A DNA stretch of 57,344 nt from Pseudomonadota bacterium (GTDB taxonomy: Bacteria; Pseudomonadota; Gammaproteobacteria; JAKAQQ01), in NCBI GenBank assembly GCA_027365475.1, contig DAHXNI010000054.1, positions 1 through 57,344 of the forward strand, read 5' to 3'. Positions 27,710 to 37,606 of the stretch are shown in pieces; the first letter of the stretch is position 1, and each line of letters starts with the position of its first letter. Below the pieces are notes generated by a model. That model was not told the DNA's origin, searched no databases, and saw nothing but the letters and a program-made list of their open reading frames with translations. The position numbers were made by a program, and so were the translations under genes.

Positions 27710-27946
27710 ATGGGCATCAATCTTTCAATCAAGAACGCGCCGGAAAGTGTCGTCCAATGTCTCAAACGGCGTGCGGTGCGCCATCATCGCTCTCTTCAGG
27801 GCGAGATGATCGCAATCCTGGAAACGGTGGCGCGCGAGGATGCGCTCCTTGAACCGGCCGGGGTCATATCCGAGGTCGAGCGTCTCGGATTGAATACTCC
27901 TGCGGAATCTGCCGCCATGATACGGGAAGACCGCTATGCCAGTTAA
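27710..27946 (+). CDS. vapB: VapB/FitA-type ribbon-helix-helix antitoxin
   Basis: The 78-residue protein starts MGINLSIKNAPESVVQCLKR, the beta strand and first helix of an Arc/MetJ-like DNA-binding fold. It continues with HHRSLQGEMIAILE, typical of FitA-like antitoxins, which then bind the toxin with an acidic C-terminal tail. It overlaps vapC by 11 bases. The frame is open upstream, but conservation begins at ATG 27710. Confidence 0.88.
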   Translation: MGINLSIKNAPESVVQCLKRRAVRHHRSLQGEMIAILETVAREDALLEPAGVISEVERLGLNTPAESAAMIREDRYAS

Positions 27947-28325
27947 GGTTGTGGATGCATCCGCTATTGGAGCATTGCTGTTTGGCGAACCGGAGGGACG
28001 AGAGATTGCGAGCCGATTGCGGGAGAGCGATCTCGTTGCTCCGACGCTCCTACCATTTGAAGTCGCCAGTATCTGCGTGAAGAAGCTCAAGCGCCATGTG
28101 GAGTTGCACGATAAACTACTCGGAGCCTTGCGATTGCTGCCCCGGCTTTCCATTCGGCGCCTTGACGTGGATATCCAGGATGTGACTCGCCTCGCCGAAA
28201 GATCCCGGCTCTGCGCCTATGATGCGAGCTATCTTTGGCTGGCCAAGAGTCTTAACGCCGAACTCGTGACACTGGATCGTGCGCTCGATCTCGTGGCCCG
28301 ATCCGAGCCCCCCAGCTGGATTTAG
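27936..28325 (+). CDS. vapC: VapC PIN-domain ribonuclease toxin
   Basis: The 129-residue PIN domain has all four acidic residues: Asp7 in VVDASA, Glu42 in FEVAS, Asp96 in YDASYLWLA and Asp114 in VTLDRAL. It should cleave RNA and be neutralised by the adjacent VapB. An intact catalytic set means the module is probably active. The 11-base overlap with vapB indicates coupled translation. Confidence 0.92.
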   Translation: MPVKVVDASAIGALLFGEPEGREIASRLRESDLVAPTLLPFEVASICVKKLKRHVELHDKLLGALRLLPRLSIRRLDVDIQDVTRLAERSRLCAYDASYLWLAKSLNAELVTLDRALDLVARSEPPSWI

Positions 28326-28513
28326 CAACTCCCGCTGAGTTCTTCTCAAGCGTACAACCTGAGTGGGATCTCAGTCCGGCATGGCTCCTCCCGTCACGCT
28401 CCGGACCATCTGATGCTCGCTCAGACGGGTTTTTGGAAGCCATTTTCCCGAATCCGGGATTCAACATTCTAAAATCCCGAAGATGGGACCTGATTAGGAC
28501 AGGACTTCCGCAC

Positions 28514-28536
28514 TGTATATTTAACAAATATATACA
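28514..28536. promoter_or_regulatory. AT-rich near-palindrome upstream of the FtsX-type permease
   Basis: TGTATATTT and AAATATATACA form an inverted repeat with one 2-base slip, in the only strongly AT-rich patch of this region. It is about 85 bases before the permease start. It could be a repressor site or a promoter element. Other genes of this permease family often lie next to PadR-type regulators, but none is seen here. Confidence 0.4.
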
Positions 28537-28621
28537 AATCATTTGCTTACAAGGGTCCAGCATATTGGGCATGAAAATTGCACTTAATTTGTCAAGAGCA
28601 ATTTCACGAGAAGGCACGCGA

Positions 28622-31093
28622 GTGAACGCCACCGTCCAGACCATCGCCCGGTCTCTGCGCCCCTTCGCCCGAAAACCGGGTTTTGCATTGTCCGTCATCC
28701 TGACCTTGACGCTTGGAATCGGCACCAATATCGCGACGCTGACCCTGCTTTACGGCTATCTCCTAGCCCCGCTTCCGTACCCTCATGCAGGTCGCCTGGT
28801 GAACATTTTTTTCACTTCCCGGAAGATGCCCGGCAAGCTCCACATGTCGTATCCAACCTATTTCGATTTGCGCGCCTTGGCCCCCGCAATCGAAGTTGCG
28901 GGAATGTCCAAACCCAAAAACCTGGACCTCGTGTCCGGCAACCGGACGCTGCATGTGAATGGCGCGGCGGTTAGCGCCTCACTCATGACGACACTCGGTG
29001 TCCATCCATTGATTGGCCGGGTGTTTGCGTCGACCGCCAATCGGCCCGGGGCAGCAGGCGAGGTGATCCTGAGTGACCGGCTCTGGTCACTCATCGACGC
29101 CCAGAAGCCAGCGATCCTGGGACAGGTCATCCGGCTGAACAATGCGCTTTACACGGTCATTGGCGTCATGCCCCCAAACTTCAATTTTCCGAATCCCGAA
29201 ACCGAGCTTTGGATTCCCAAGGTGATCGAACCCTTCGACCGCAACCCGGATAACCTGACAGCCTTTCACGACCAGATGATCGCCCGCCTCAGGCCGGGAG
29301 CCAGCCTCGCGCAGCTGAATGAGCAGGCGGGTGCCGCCGTGGCACGGGAGATCGCGCACTTTCCAGACCCCTCGGCGATTCCACTATTCAAAAGCTACGG
29401 ATTCACGGCTGTGGCACGACCTTTGCGCCATAGCCTCGTGGGATCCTTGCGCAAGAATCTTCTGCTGATCCAGCTCGCTACCGCACTCGTGCTGGTGCTC
29501 GCGTGGGTCAACCTCTCCAACCTCTTCATCGCCCGTGCACTCACGGAACGCGGAACACTCCTTCTGCGGCGGGTCTTCGGGGCTGAACTCCGTCAACTGT
29601 TCGGCCGTCTGTTCGCAGGAAGTCTGATGCTCTGTCTTGTTGGAGCCGCGGCCGGCTTCCTGTTCGGTGAAGGGTTGCTGAAATGGTTTCTCGAAAGCGG
29701 GCTGAATCCCTCATCGCTCGCCTTTCCGGCACACGAGTGGGTGGTCTCCATCGGGATCGCGCTCGCGCTCGCAGTTGTTTCAGCCCTGATTTTCTCTTTT
29801 TCGGGACTCTACTTCATCAAGCATGAGAATCTCGAGCAGGTCTTGCGGGAAGGCACTCGCACCTCGGAGAGCCTCTCCGAGCGACGCATCCGGGCAGGGC
29901 TTGTGATTGCGCAGCTGGCTCTGGCCTGCGCGCTGACAGGCGTAGGCCTGATGCTGGCCCGGAGTTTCCTGAATCTCAGCAGTGTCAATCTCGGGTTTGA
30001 GCCCACTCATGTGCTGACATTTGAAATCCACCTGCCGGACCGTGGCAATGCTCCAAGACCCCCTGCGCTCGCCCCCGTTCTGGCCCGTATCCATGCCGCA
30101 ATCAGCCGTATACCCGGAGTGACCCACGCGAGTCTCGCGAGCGATATCCCGTTCGACGGACAGGAAGCCGGAGATGGGGTCTTTCCGTACCCCTGGGACC
30201 ACCAACACCAGCCGACTGAGTTCGCGGTGACTGCCGATGCTGGATATTTCAAGGTGTTTCATCTGCCGCTGCTCGCGGGACACAATTTTACGCCCGAGGA
30301 CGCCACGGCTCAGCAACGGGTTGCCATCATCGATACGCACGCGGCCCGACAGCTTTTTGGGACCGCCCAGGCCGTGGGACGCGAGTTCACTTTCGATTCA
30401 CCCAACGAGAGCAACCCGGCCCTGAAATTCAAGGTGATCGGTATCGTCCCGGCTACACGCCGAGTCCATGTGGGGCGGTCTTCCCATATGGGTAGCGTCT
30501 ATCTGGATCGCAGCCAAGTGATCACGAGGAGTCGATACTGGTCGTTTGCACAACTTTCCTGGTATGTTGCGGTACGCACAAGGCTTCCTCCTGCGTCAAT
30601 CCTGCCGGAACTCCGCGCAACCCTGGCACGCGTGGCGCCCGGGACGCCCCCCTATCATGTCCGCACCATGACCGAGCGGTTATCGGCTCACTTGGCTCCG
30701 CGCCAGGGGCTCATGCGCATCGTTCTCCTCTACGCGCTGAGCGCGCTTTTGATTGCAGCCGTGGGCCTCTATGCCGTTCAAAGCTACGGGGTCAACCAGC
30801 GCCTGAGCGAGTTCGGCATCCGTGCGGCGCTCGGTGCAGACCGTCATCAACTCATGGTCGAGATGCTCAAGGAAATGGGCCGGCTGCTCGCACTCGGTCT
30901 TCTTTTAGGGACACTCGGCATGGTGCTCTTCGGCGCCTTGTTTGCACATGAGTTCTACAATGTGAGCCCGCTCGATCCGCTCACGATCATTGGGGTCTGC
31001 CTCATCCTCAGCCTCTCGGTGCTTCTCGCCGGATGGGCACCCGCCTGGCGCGCGGGCTCGGTACCTCCCATGCGTGCGCTCCGGGGCTGCTAG
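28622..31093 (+). CDS. Orphan FtsX/MacB-type ABC permease with duplicated domain (ADOP-like)
   Basis: The 823-residue inner-membrane protein has the layout of the duplicated permeases first noted in Acidobacteria. Helix 1 (FALSVILTLTLGIGTN) is followed by a MacB periplasmic domain and three helices from about residue 275. A second anchor near 445 (RAGLVIAQLALACALTGVG), a second MacB domain and three C-terminal helices follow. The last part contains FGIRAALGADRHQL, the FtsX cytoplasmic loop. No ATPase or adaptor gene is adjacent. GTG 28622 has AAGG 7 bases upstream; ATG 28571 is an alternative. The substrate is unknown. Confidence 0.88.
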   Translation: MNATVQTIARSLRPFARKPGFALSVILTLTLGIGTNIATLTLLYGYLLAPLPYPHAGRLVNIFFTSRKMPGKLHMSYPTYFDLRALAPAIEVAGMSKPKNLDLVSGNRTLHVNGAAVSASLMTTLGVHPLIGRVFASTANRPGAAGEVILSDRLWSLIDAQKPAILGQVIRLNNALYTVIGVMPPNFNFPNPETELWIPKVIEPFDRNPDNLTAFHDQMIARLRPGASLAQLNEQAGAAVAREIAHFPDPSAIPLFKSYGFTAVARPLRHSLVGSLRKNLLLIQLATALVLVLAWVNLSNLFIARALTERGTLLLRRVFGAELRQLFGRLFAGSLMLCLVGAAAGFLFGEGLLKWFLESGLNPSSLAFPAHEWVVSIGIALALAVVSALIFSFSGLYFIKHENLEQVLREGTRTSESLSERRIRAGLVIAQLALACALTGVGLMLARSFLNLSSVNLGFEPTHVLTFEIHLPDRGNAPRPPALAPVLARIHAAISRIPGVTHASLASDIPFDGQEAGDGVFPYPWDHQHQPTEFAVTADAGYFKVFHLPLLAGHNFTPEDATAQQRVAIIDTHAARQLFGTAQAVGREFTFDSPNESNPALKFKVIGIVPATRRVHVGRSSHMGSVYLDRSQVITRSRYWSFAQLSWYVAVRTRLPPASILPELRATLARVAPGTPPYHVRTMTERLSAHLAPRQGLMRIVLLYALSALLIAAVGLYAVQSYGVNQRLSEFGIRAALGADRHQLMVEMLKEMGRLLALGLLLGTLGMVLFGALFAHEFYNVSPLDPLTIIGVCLILSLSVLLAGWAPAWRAGSVPPMRALRGC

Positions 31094-31181
31094 AAACGAA
31101 CCCAGCCATCACACGCGACCCCCCTATCCGGCGATCACTCCACCCGGCGATCGCGCGCCCCATGCTGAGAATCCGGCCCGC

Positions 31182-32624
31182 TCAGGCAGGTTTTCGGTTG
31201 ACCGCGTTGAGCGCCCGGCCACTCACCGAAAGCGCAGCCTCATGCACGGCCTCCGAGAGCGTGGGATGTGCATGGATCGTGAGCGCGATATCTTCGGCAC
31301 TCGCACGAAACTCCATGGCCAAAACCGCCTCCGCGATGAGTTCGGAGGCCATGGGACCCACAATATGCACACCCAGGATTTCATCACTCGTCTGATGGGC
31401 GAGGATTTTCACAAACCCCACCGGAGTCTCGAGCGCATGTGCGCGACCGTTCGCAGCGAACGGAAAACTGCCCACCCGATACGGCACGGCAGCCTTCTTG
31501 AGCTCCTCCTCATTGCGGCCCACCCAGGCAATTTCAGGAGCCGTGTAGATGACCGAAGGAATGACGTCGTAGTTCATCTCCGCATTCTGACCCGCGATGA
31601 GATCAGCAACCATCACACCCTCCTCTTCACCTTTGTGCGCGAGCATAGGTCCGCGCACCACATCGCCGATGGCATAGACCCCCTTACGCTCGGTGCGGCA
31701 GTGACTGTCCACCTTGATGAACCCCCGTTCATCGCACCCGATACCCGTATCGGTTTCAAAGAGGCCATCCGCATAGGGGCGGCGCCCGACCGCGACGATC
31801 AGGCGGTCGACATCGAGTGTCGCTTCTCCGCCCGACGCTTCACTGTAGTGGAGTGTCAAAGCCGTTTTCTTCCGCTCGACCGAGGTGAGTTTGGCTCCGA
31901 GCAAGATTTTGAGCCCAAGTTTCTGGAACTGACGCAGCGCCTCTTTGGCCACCTGGGCATCGACAGCTGGCAGAAAAGCCGGCAGAGCTTCAATCAGGGT
32001 CACCTCTGAGCCAAGCCGTGCCCAGACACTACCCAACTCGAGCCCGATCACACCCGCACCGATCACGCCGAGCCGTTTGGGCACCCGGTCGAACTCGAGT
32101 GCCCCCCAGGAATCCACGATCCGTTCTCCATCGAAAGGTGCCGAGGGGAGCTCGACCGGGACCGAACCGGTCGCGAGGATGACCGAACGGGTCTTGAGGA
32201 TGTGTTCTGTCCCTTTTGGATCTTGATAAGAGACGTTCCCGTCCTTGAGGAGCTTGCCGCGCCCCACCAGCCCTTCCACCCGGTTGGCCTTGAAAAGCTG
32301 GGCAATCCCGCCGGTCATGGTGCGGACCACTTTTGTTTTGCGCTCCTGCATGGCTTTGAGATCGAGTGCGAGGCGCTCGAAACCGATGCCGTGCACCTTG
32401 AACTCTTCCCGGGCACGGTAATAAAGCTCGCTCGATTCCAGAAGCGCCTTCGAAGGAATACAGCCGGCATTGAGACAGGTGCCGCCGAAAGTGTACGTTC
32501 CATCGTGATTCCGCCAGGAATCGATACAGGCCGTGCGCAGGCCGTTTTGTGCGGCACGGATCGCGGCGATATAGCCGCCCGGTCCCGCGCCAATGACTAC
32601 TACGTCATAGGTTTCATCTGTCAT
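31182..32624 (-). CDS. lpdA: Dihydrolipoyl dehydrogenase (E3)
   Basis: The 480-residue flavoenzyme reoxidises dihydrolipoamide with NAD. VVIGAGPGGYIAA binds FAD, GGTCLNAGCIPSK holds the redox disulfide, GAGVIGLELGSV binds NAD, and HAHPTLSEAVHEA near the C-terminus gives the catalytic His-Glu pair. ATG 32624 matches the family start. Its place after sucAB suggests service to 2-oxoglutarate dehydrogenase. Confidence 0.97.
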   Translation of the reverse strand: MTDETYDVVVIGAGPGGYIAAIRAAQNGLRTACIDSWRNHDGTYTFGGTCLNAGCIPSKALLESSELYYRAREEFKVHGIGFERLALDLKAMQERKTKVVRTMTGGIAQLFKANRVEGLVGRGKLLKDGNVSYQDPKGTEHILKTRSVILATGSVPVELPSAPFDGERIVDSWGALEFDRVPKRLGVIGAGVIGLELGSVWARLGSEVTLIEALPAFLPAVDAQVAKEALRQFQKLGLKILLGAKLTSVERKKTALTLHYSEASGGEATLDVDRLIVAVGRRPYADGLFETDTGIGCDERGFIKVDSHCRTERKGVYAIGDVVRGPMLAHKGEEEGVMVADLIAGQNAEMNYDVIPSVIYTAPEIAWVGRNEEELKKAAVPYRVGSFPFAANGRAHALETPVGFVKILAHQTSDEILGVHIVGPMASELIAEAVLAMEFRASAEDIALTIHAHPTLSEAVHEAALSVSGRALNAVNRKPA

Positions 32625-32652
32625 GGTGCACTCTCGGTTCGAAAACCTGGGT

Positions 32653-33903
32653 TCAGAGATCGAGCAAAAGCCGGTCCGGATCCTCGAGGGATTCCTTGAC
32701 CACAACCAGGAACTGAACAGCTTCCTGGCCATCGACCAGACGGTGGTCGTAGGTGAGGGCGAGATACATCATCGGCCGGATGACGACCTGGCCCGCCAAA
32801 GCCATGGGCCGATCCTGGATCTTGTGCATCCCGAGGATCGCACTTTGCGGCGGATTGATGATCGGAGTTGAGACCAGTGAGCCGAACACACCCCCATTGG
32901 TAATCGTGAAGGTGCCGCCCTCAAGATCGCTGAGTTCGAGTCCGCCTGAGCGGGCCTTTTCGGCAAAATGGGCGATCCGGGTTTCGATCTCGGCAAAACT
33001 GAGCTGGTCTGCCTCGCGCACGATGGGGACGACCAAGCCGCGCTTCGAGGACACTGCGATGCCCATATCCCAGAAATCGTGATAAACGATGTCGGATCCC
33101 TCGATCGAGGCATTGACGACCGGGAACCGCTTGAGCGCGAGCACCGCGGCCTTCACAAAGAAGGACATGAAACCGAGTTTGATCCCATGCGTTTTCTCGA
33201 ACCGCTCGCGCAGGGATGCGCGCATCTCAATCACCCGTGTCAGATCTACTTCGTTGAACGAGGTCAGCATGACGGCATTCAGGTTGGATTCCCGGAGACG
33301 CTCCGCGATCCGGGCCCGAATCCGCGTCATGGGTACCCGTCTGATGCGGGAGGTACCTGCGGATGGAGAGCGCGATATTTCCGGACGAGCGGCTGGTCCG
33401 GCTCCCTCGCCGTGCTCAAGATGGGCCAGAACATCACCCTTGCTGATGCGCCCCTCGCGGCCATGACCTTCGATCATGTCGGGATCGAGCCCATGCTCAT
33501 CGATCAGGCGGCGCGCAGCGGGGGCAAGCGGCGGGGTCTTGCCGGGGTGAGATGCCGCCACGCGCGGCGTCTCTTTCGCGGTGCTCGGTTGTGCGGGTGC
33601 CGGCGACTGTGAAGGCACCTTGGGAGCAGGTGACTGCCCGGCATGGACGGCTGCATTCGACCCTGCGCCCTCCTCAAGGATCGCCAGCACGGATCCTGCG
33701 GTCACGGTTGCACCGTCCGCCTGGCGGATCTCGCGGAGCGTACCGCTTGTGGGAGCGGGCACCTCCAGCACAACCTTGTCGGTTTCGAGATCGACCAGGT
33801 TCTCGTCACGTAGAACAGATTCCCCGGTTTTCTTGCGCCAGTTGACGACCGTTGCATCGGCCACGGATTCGGGGAGAGGCGGAACCTTGATTTCGATACT
33901 CAT
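32653..33903 (-). CDS. sucB: 2-oxoglutarate dehydrogenase E2 (dihydrolipoamide succinyltransferase)
   Basis: The 416-residue core enzyme has an N-terminal lipoyl domain with the lipoylation Lys in [10 protein letters not shown], and a Pro/Ala-rich linker. A peripheral-subunit-binding domain ([26 protein letters not shown]) and the catalytic domain follow. The catalytic DHRxxDG motif near the C-terminus is intact ([11 protein letters not shown]). The ATG overlaps the sucA stop by 4 bases. Confidence 0.97.
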   Translation of the reverse strand: MSIEIKVPPLPESVADATVVNWRKKTGESVLRDENLVDLETDKVVLEVPAPTSGTLREIRQADGATVTAGSVLAILEEGAGSNAAVHAGQSPAPKVPSQSPAPAQPSTAKETPRVAASHPGKTPPLAPAARRLIDEHGLDPDMIEGHGREGRISKGDVLAHLEHGEGAGPAARPEISRSPSAGTSRIRRVPMTRIRARIAERLRESNLNAVMLTSFNEVDLTRVIEMRASLRERFEKTHGIKLGFMSFFVKAAVLALKRFPVVNASIEGSDIVYHDFWDMGIAVSSKRGLVVPIVREADQLSFAEIETRIAHFAEKARSGGLELSDLEGGTFTITNGGVFGSLVSTPIINPPQSAILGMHKIQDRPMALAGQVVIRPMMYLALTYDHRLVDGQEAVQFLVVVKESLEDPDRLLLDL

Positions 33904-36776
33904 GCGGTCTCCGGGAGTGATTTTGAGCGAGTCGATGGACGTTTGCGGATCGAGCCCGACGGTGCCGCGGCCAGAGCCGCTTCGAGAATCGCCTTCTGCT
34001 GGATGGTATGAAGAGCCGCATAACCCGGGGCAGTGGCCGCTGAGGCTGGCCGACCCACGTAACGGAGGCTCTGGTTGGGTGCGAGAAGCGGACTGAGCCG
34101 CGGCGCAAGCGCCTGCCAGGCACCCTGATTCTCCGGTTCTTCCTGGCACCAGATGACGTCCTCTGCCCTGGGATAACGCGCGAGCGCAGCCTTGAGCATC
34201 GCATCGGGAAGAGGATACCACTGCTCAAGCCGGACGAGCGCCACGTCACCCCGTCCCGCTGCCTCACGCGTTTCGAAAAGCTCGTAGTAAAGCTTGCCTG
34301 AAGTGAGAATCACCCGGCGAATCTGGCTTGGATCCTGCATCTCGGGCTCATCGAGGACAGGCCGAAAACCGCCATCCGTGAGATCCTTCCAGTCGGAAAC
34401 GGCGAGCAGGTGGCGCAGGAGGCTTTTCGGGGCAAGCACCACGAGCGGCTTGCGGTACGGGCGAATCACCTGACGGCGGATCAGGTGGAACATCTGCGCA
34501 GGAGTCGTGGGATTTGCGATCTGGAGGTTATCCTCGGCACAAAGCTGGAGATAACGCTCGGGGCGGGCCGAGGAATGCTCCGGTCCGGCTCCTTCCTGCC
34601 CATGGGGCAGAAACAGGACGAGACCGCAAAGCCGCCCCCACTTGGCTTCTCCGGCACTCAGAAACTGGTCCACCACCACCTGTGCGCCATTGCCAAAATC
34701 GCCATATTGGGCTTCCCAGATGACCAGAGCATCGGGGTTTGCAGTCGCATAGCCGTATTCGAACGCGAGGACCCCCTCCTCGGACAGGAAAGAATCGACG
34801 ATATCGGCGAGTGCCTGTTTCGGCGCGAGGCGATTGAGCGCGACATCGGTCGCATCGGTCGCGACGTCGTGCAAGACTGCATGCCGGTGGAAAAACGTGC
34901 CCCGCGCACTGTCCTGACCACTCAAACGCACCGGGTGACCTTGGACCAAAAGGCTCGCGTACGCCAGAAGTTCGGCCATCCCCCAGTCGAAAGGCACCTC
35001 GCCCAGAAGCATCTTGCGTCGCTCCTCCAGGATACGCGCGAGCCGCGGGTGGACGGTCCATCCCTCGGGGAGCGTCACGAGCATCTGGCCGAGGCGCAGG
35101 AGATCGGCCTTCTTGACCCAGGTTTCGACCGGGCGATCCCAGCGCTCACCGCGGTACGGTTCCCAATCGACCAGTGGCGGACGGGCTTCCGCACGCGGCA
35201 AAATGAACGAAACCGGCACTTCGCCCCGATCCAGCCCATCCCGGTATGCGCCCGCAAGCTGTTCGGACTGCGTGGAGTCGATAACCCCGCCCTCAAGGAG
35301 CTGACGTTCATAAATTGCCCGGACCGTCGGATGCTCGCGGATGCTTGCATACATGAGCGGTTGGGTGACTGCAGGTTCATCAGCCTCGTTGTGTCCGTGC
35401 CGGCGGTAACCCACGAGATCGAGAAAGACATCCTTGTGGAAACGGCTCCGGTACTCGAATGCGATTCGCAGGGCGAAAATCACGGCTTCGACGTCGTCCG
35501 CATTCACGTGGAAGACCGGCGCCTCGATCATCTTGGCGATATCGGTCGCGTAACGCGTAGAGCGGGCATCGCGCGGATTGCTGATCGTGAACCCGATCTG
35601 GTTGTTCACGACGAAATGCAATGTGCCACCGGTCCGGAATCCCCGTGTTTCTGCCATCTCAAGAGTTTCCATGACGACGCCCTGACCGGCGAGTGAGGCA
35701 TCCCCATGGATCAGAACCGGCAGAACCCGGTCTCCAGCCCGATCTCCCAGTCGATCCTGGCGGGCGCGGACCGAGCCTTCCACCACCGGATCCACAATCT
35801 CGAGATGGGACGGGTTGAAGGCGAGCGTAAGATGCAGGACCCGCTTGCCCAATGTGACATCCGAGGAGAACCCGAGATGGTACTTGACATCGCCCGAACC
35901 ATTCTGATGGAGCGGATCATAACGGCCTTCGAACGCCGAAAAAAGCTCAGGCAAGGGTTTTGCGAGCAGGTTCACGAGGACATTGAGGCGTCCCCGATGG
36001 GCCATGCCGATCACGATCTCCTCGACTGGACCCGCACTTGCCTGCCGGACCAGATCGTTCAATGCCGGCATGAGCGACTCGCTCCCCTCAAGCGAAAACC
36101 GTTTCTGCCCGATATAGCGCCGGTGGAGAAAATGCTCGAGTCCCTCAGCAGCTGTCAGTTCGGTGAAAATCCGGAGCCGCTCCTCGCGACTGAGCGTGAA
36201 CTGTCCGCGCGTGGTTTCGAGCCGGTCGCAGATGAACCGCCGTTCCTCGACGTTCATGAGGTGCTGGTACTCAGAACCGATGGCCCCACAATAGGTGGCG
36301 TTCAACACGCTCAGGAGATCGGCACCGGTCCGGGTCGCTTCTCCCGATACGAGACCTGATGGAATCTCCGACTGAAGCTCGGCCGGACCGATACCGTGAA
36401 AGGCGGGATCGAGATCGGGCGGGCTGGCGGGCCGCGTGAGACCAAGTGGATCGAGTCGCGCGGCCCAATGACCACGGGAACGGTAGGCCTGAACCCATCG
36501 GGCCCAGACGCTGCCTGAGGTCTCACTCTGTGCCCCTTGAGCGATCCGGACGGTCCGGGCGCTCCGGAGGAGATCCGCTTCAATCGGCCGCCTCGCGATG
36601 GCCGAATCAACCGCACCCAATCCTGCAAAAATCCGTGCATATTCGGCGGGAACGGTGCGTGGATCGACCAGATAGGCTTCGTAGAGATCTTCGAGGTAAA
36701 ACCCCGTTCCGCTGTTCAGGACAGTCGGATCAAGCCCTCCGGCTGTTGGATCACCCGATCTCGATTGGCTGGCCAC
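33900..36776 (-). CDS. sucA: 2-oxoglutarate dehydrogenase E1
   Basis: The 958-residue thiamine-diphosphate enzyme decarboxylates 2-oxoglutarate. [14 protein letters not shown] near the N-terminus, [30 protein letters not shown] and [13 protein letters not shown] are diagnostic. [10 protein letters not shown] and [13 protein letters not shown] close the protein. Translation starts at GTG 36776, with AGGTGG about 10 bases upstream. The sucA-sucB-lpdA operon supplies a citric-acid-cycle step that consumes 2-oxoglutarate, the co-substrate of the oxygenases encoded just upstream on the other strand. Confidence 0.97.
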   Translation of the reverse strand: MASQSRSGDPTAGGLDPTVLNSGTGFYLEDLYEAYLVDPRTVPAEYARIFAGLGAVDSAIARRPIEADLLRSARTVRIAQGAQSETSGSVWARWVQAYRSRGHWAARLDPLGLTRPASPPDLDPAFHGIGPAELQSEIPSGLVSGEATRTGADLLSVLNATYCGAIGSEYQHLMNVEERRFICDRLETTRGQFTLSREERLRIFTELTAAEGLEHFLHRRYIGQKRFSLEGSESLMPALNDLVRQASAGPVEEIVIGMAHRGRLNVLVNLLAKPLPELFSAFEGRYDPLHQNGSGDVKYHLGFSSDVTLGKRVLHLTLAFNPSHLEIVDPVVEGSVRARQDRLGDRAGDRVLPVLIHGDASLAGQGVVMETLEMAETRGFRTGGTLHFVVNNQIGFTISNPRDARSTRYATDIAKMIEAPVFHVNADDVEAVIFALRIAFEYRSRFHKDVFLDLVGYRRHGHNEADEPAVTQPLMYASIREHPTVRAIYERQLLEGGVIDSTQSEQLAGAYRDGLDRGEVPVSFILPRAEARPPLVDWEPYRGERWDRPVETWVKKADLLRLGQMLVTLPEGWTVHPRLARILEERRKMLLGEVPFDWGMAELLAYASLLVQGHPVRLSGQDSARGTFFHRHAVLHDVATDATDVALNRLAPKQALADIVDSFLSEEGVLAFEYGYATANPDALVIWEAQYGDFGNGAQVVVDQFLSAGEAKWGRLCGLVLFLPHGQEGAGPEHSSARPERYLQLCAEDNLQIANPTTPAQMFHLIRRQVIRPYRKPLVVLAPKSLLRHLLAVSDWKDLTDGGFRPVLDEPEMQDPSQIRRVILTSGKLYYELFETREAAGRGDVALVRLEQWYPLPDAMLKAALARYPRAEDVIWCQEEPENQGAWQALAPRLSPLLAPNQSLRYVGRPASAATAPGYAALHTIQQKAILEAALAAAPSGSIRKRPSTRSKSLPETA

Positions 36777-36838
36777 CCGAATCTCGCCACCTGATGTGCG
36801 GGCTACAAAGGACCGCCCACCCGCCGCCGCATTTCGGC

Positions 36839-36868
36839 TTGAGTGAACAGTGTTTTTCGGGCTATAGT
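36839..36868 (+). promoter_or_regulatory. Candidate sigma-70 promoter for the oxygenase cluster
   Basis: TTGAGT and TATAGT are separated by 18 bases and end 43 bases before the first oxygenase start. No other good pair lies in the interval shared with divergent sucA. Confidence 0.5.
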
Positions 36869-36911
36869 CTACAGCAAGCCGGGCTCAATGGGGAACATCC
36901 GGCGGAGTATT

Positions 36912-37592
36912 ATGACCTTTGCCGCTCAATCCGACCCGATCTCCTTCGACGAAACTGTCGAAGTGCACTACCCGACGACCGTTCTCGAACGCCGCCACCA
37001 CGGATGCGAAGATTTGAATACAGCACTTTACACGCTGCTCAAAAATCTTACAGAGATCCACCGCGATGATCGCCTCGAGAACGCCATCTACTCGGGACGG
37101 ATATCGACACAAGGCGGGTACCAAACCGCAAAGCACCGGAATTTCCTGGAGCGACCGGAGCCGGCCATCGCCGAGTTTCGCGACCGGATCCTCTTGCCGT
37201 CCGTGACACGCTATCTCACCGAGGTTTTCGGTCAATCGGCTTCCGCCATCAAGCCCTGGATCATGGGGTGGGCCAACTTCCTGACAGCGGGCGATTGGCA
37301 GGCTCCACACATGCATCCGACCACCGGGAATCTGGCGTCCGGGGTTTACTACGTCCGCCTTCCGGAAGCCAAAGACCCGCCCCAGGGCTGGATCGAGTTT
37401 TTGAACCCCCATCCTATCTCGGTCCACCACGGATTCACACTCACACGCCGGATCGAACCTGAAGCCGGCAAACTCCTCCTGTTCCCTCCCTATCACATTC
37501 ACTACGTCCATCCTTTCCGTGGCGCAGGTGAACGGGCGATCATCGCCTTCGATGTGCTCAAGGAACGGCCGGATCTCAAGCTTACTTTTTAG
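36912..37592 (+). CDS. Putative 2OG-Fe(II) oxygenase (TIGR02466/PF13759-like) 1
   Basis: The 226-residue protein resembles the uncharacterised proteobacterial and cyanophage oxygenase family. The candidate metal motif is HMHP within DWQAPHMHPTTGNLASGVYYV. The distal His and a basic residue are in LLLFPPYHIHYVHPFRGAGERAIIAFD. The first motif reads H-x-H-P rather than the usual H-x-D. ATG 36912 has GGAG 5 bases upstream. The next gene starts 14 bases after the stop. The substrate is unknown; a peptide or protein is plausible from the neighbours. Confidence 0.75.
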   Translation: MTFAAQSDPISFDETVEVHYPTTVLERRHHGCEDLNTALYTLLKNLTEIHRDDRLENAIYSGRISTQGGYQTAKHRNFLERPEPAIAEFRDRILLPSVTRYLTEVFGQSASAIKPWIMGWANFLTAGDWQAPHMHPTTGNLASGVYYVRLPEAKDPPQGWIEFLNPHPISVHHGFTLTRRIEPEAGKLLLFPPYHIHYVHPFRGAGERAIIAFDVLKERPDLKLTF

Positions 37593-37606
37593 CTCCCGAG
37601 GCACCC

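Noticed and set aside
34410-35696. A 428-codon open frame antisense to sucA
   Set aside because: sucA is certain from its motifs, and the opposite frame shows none.
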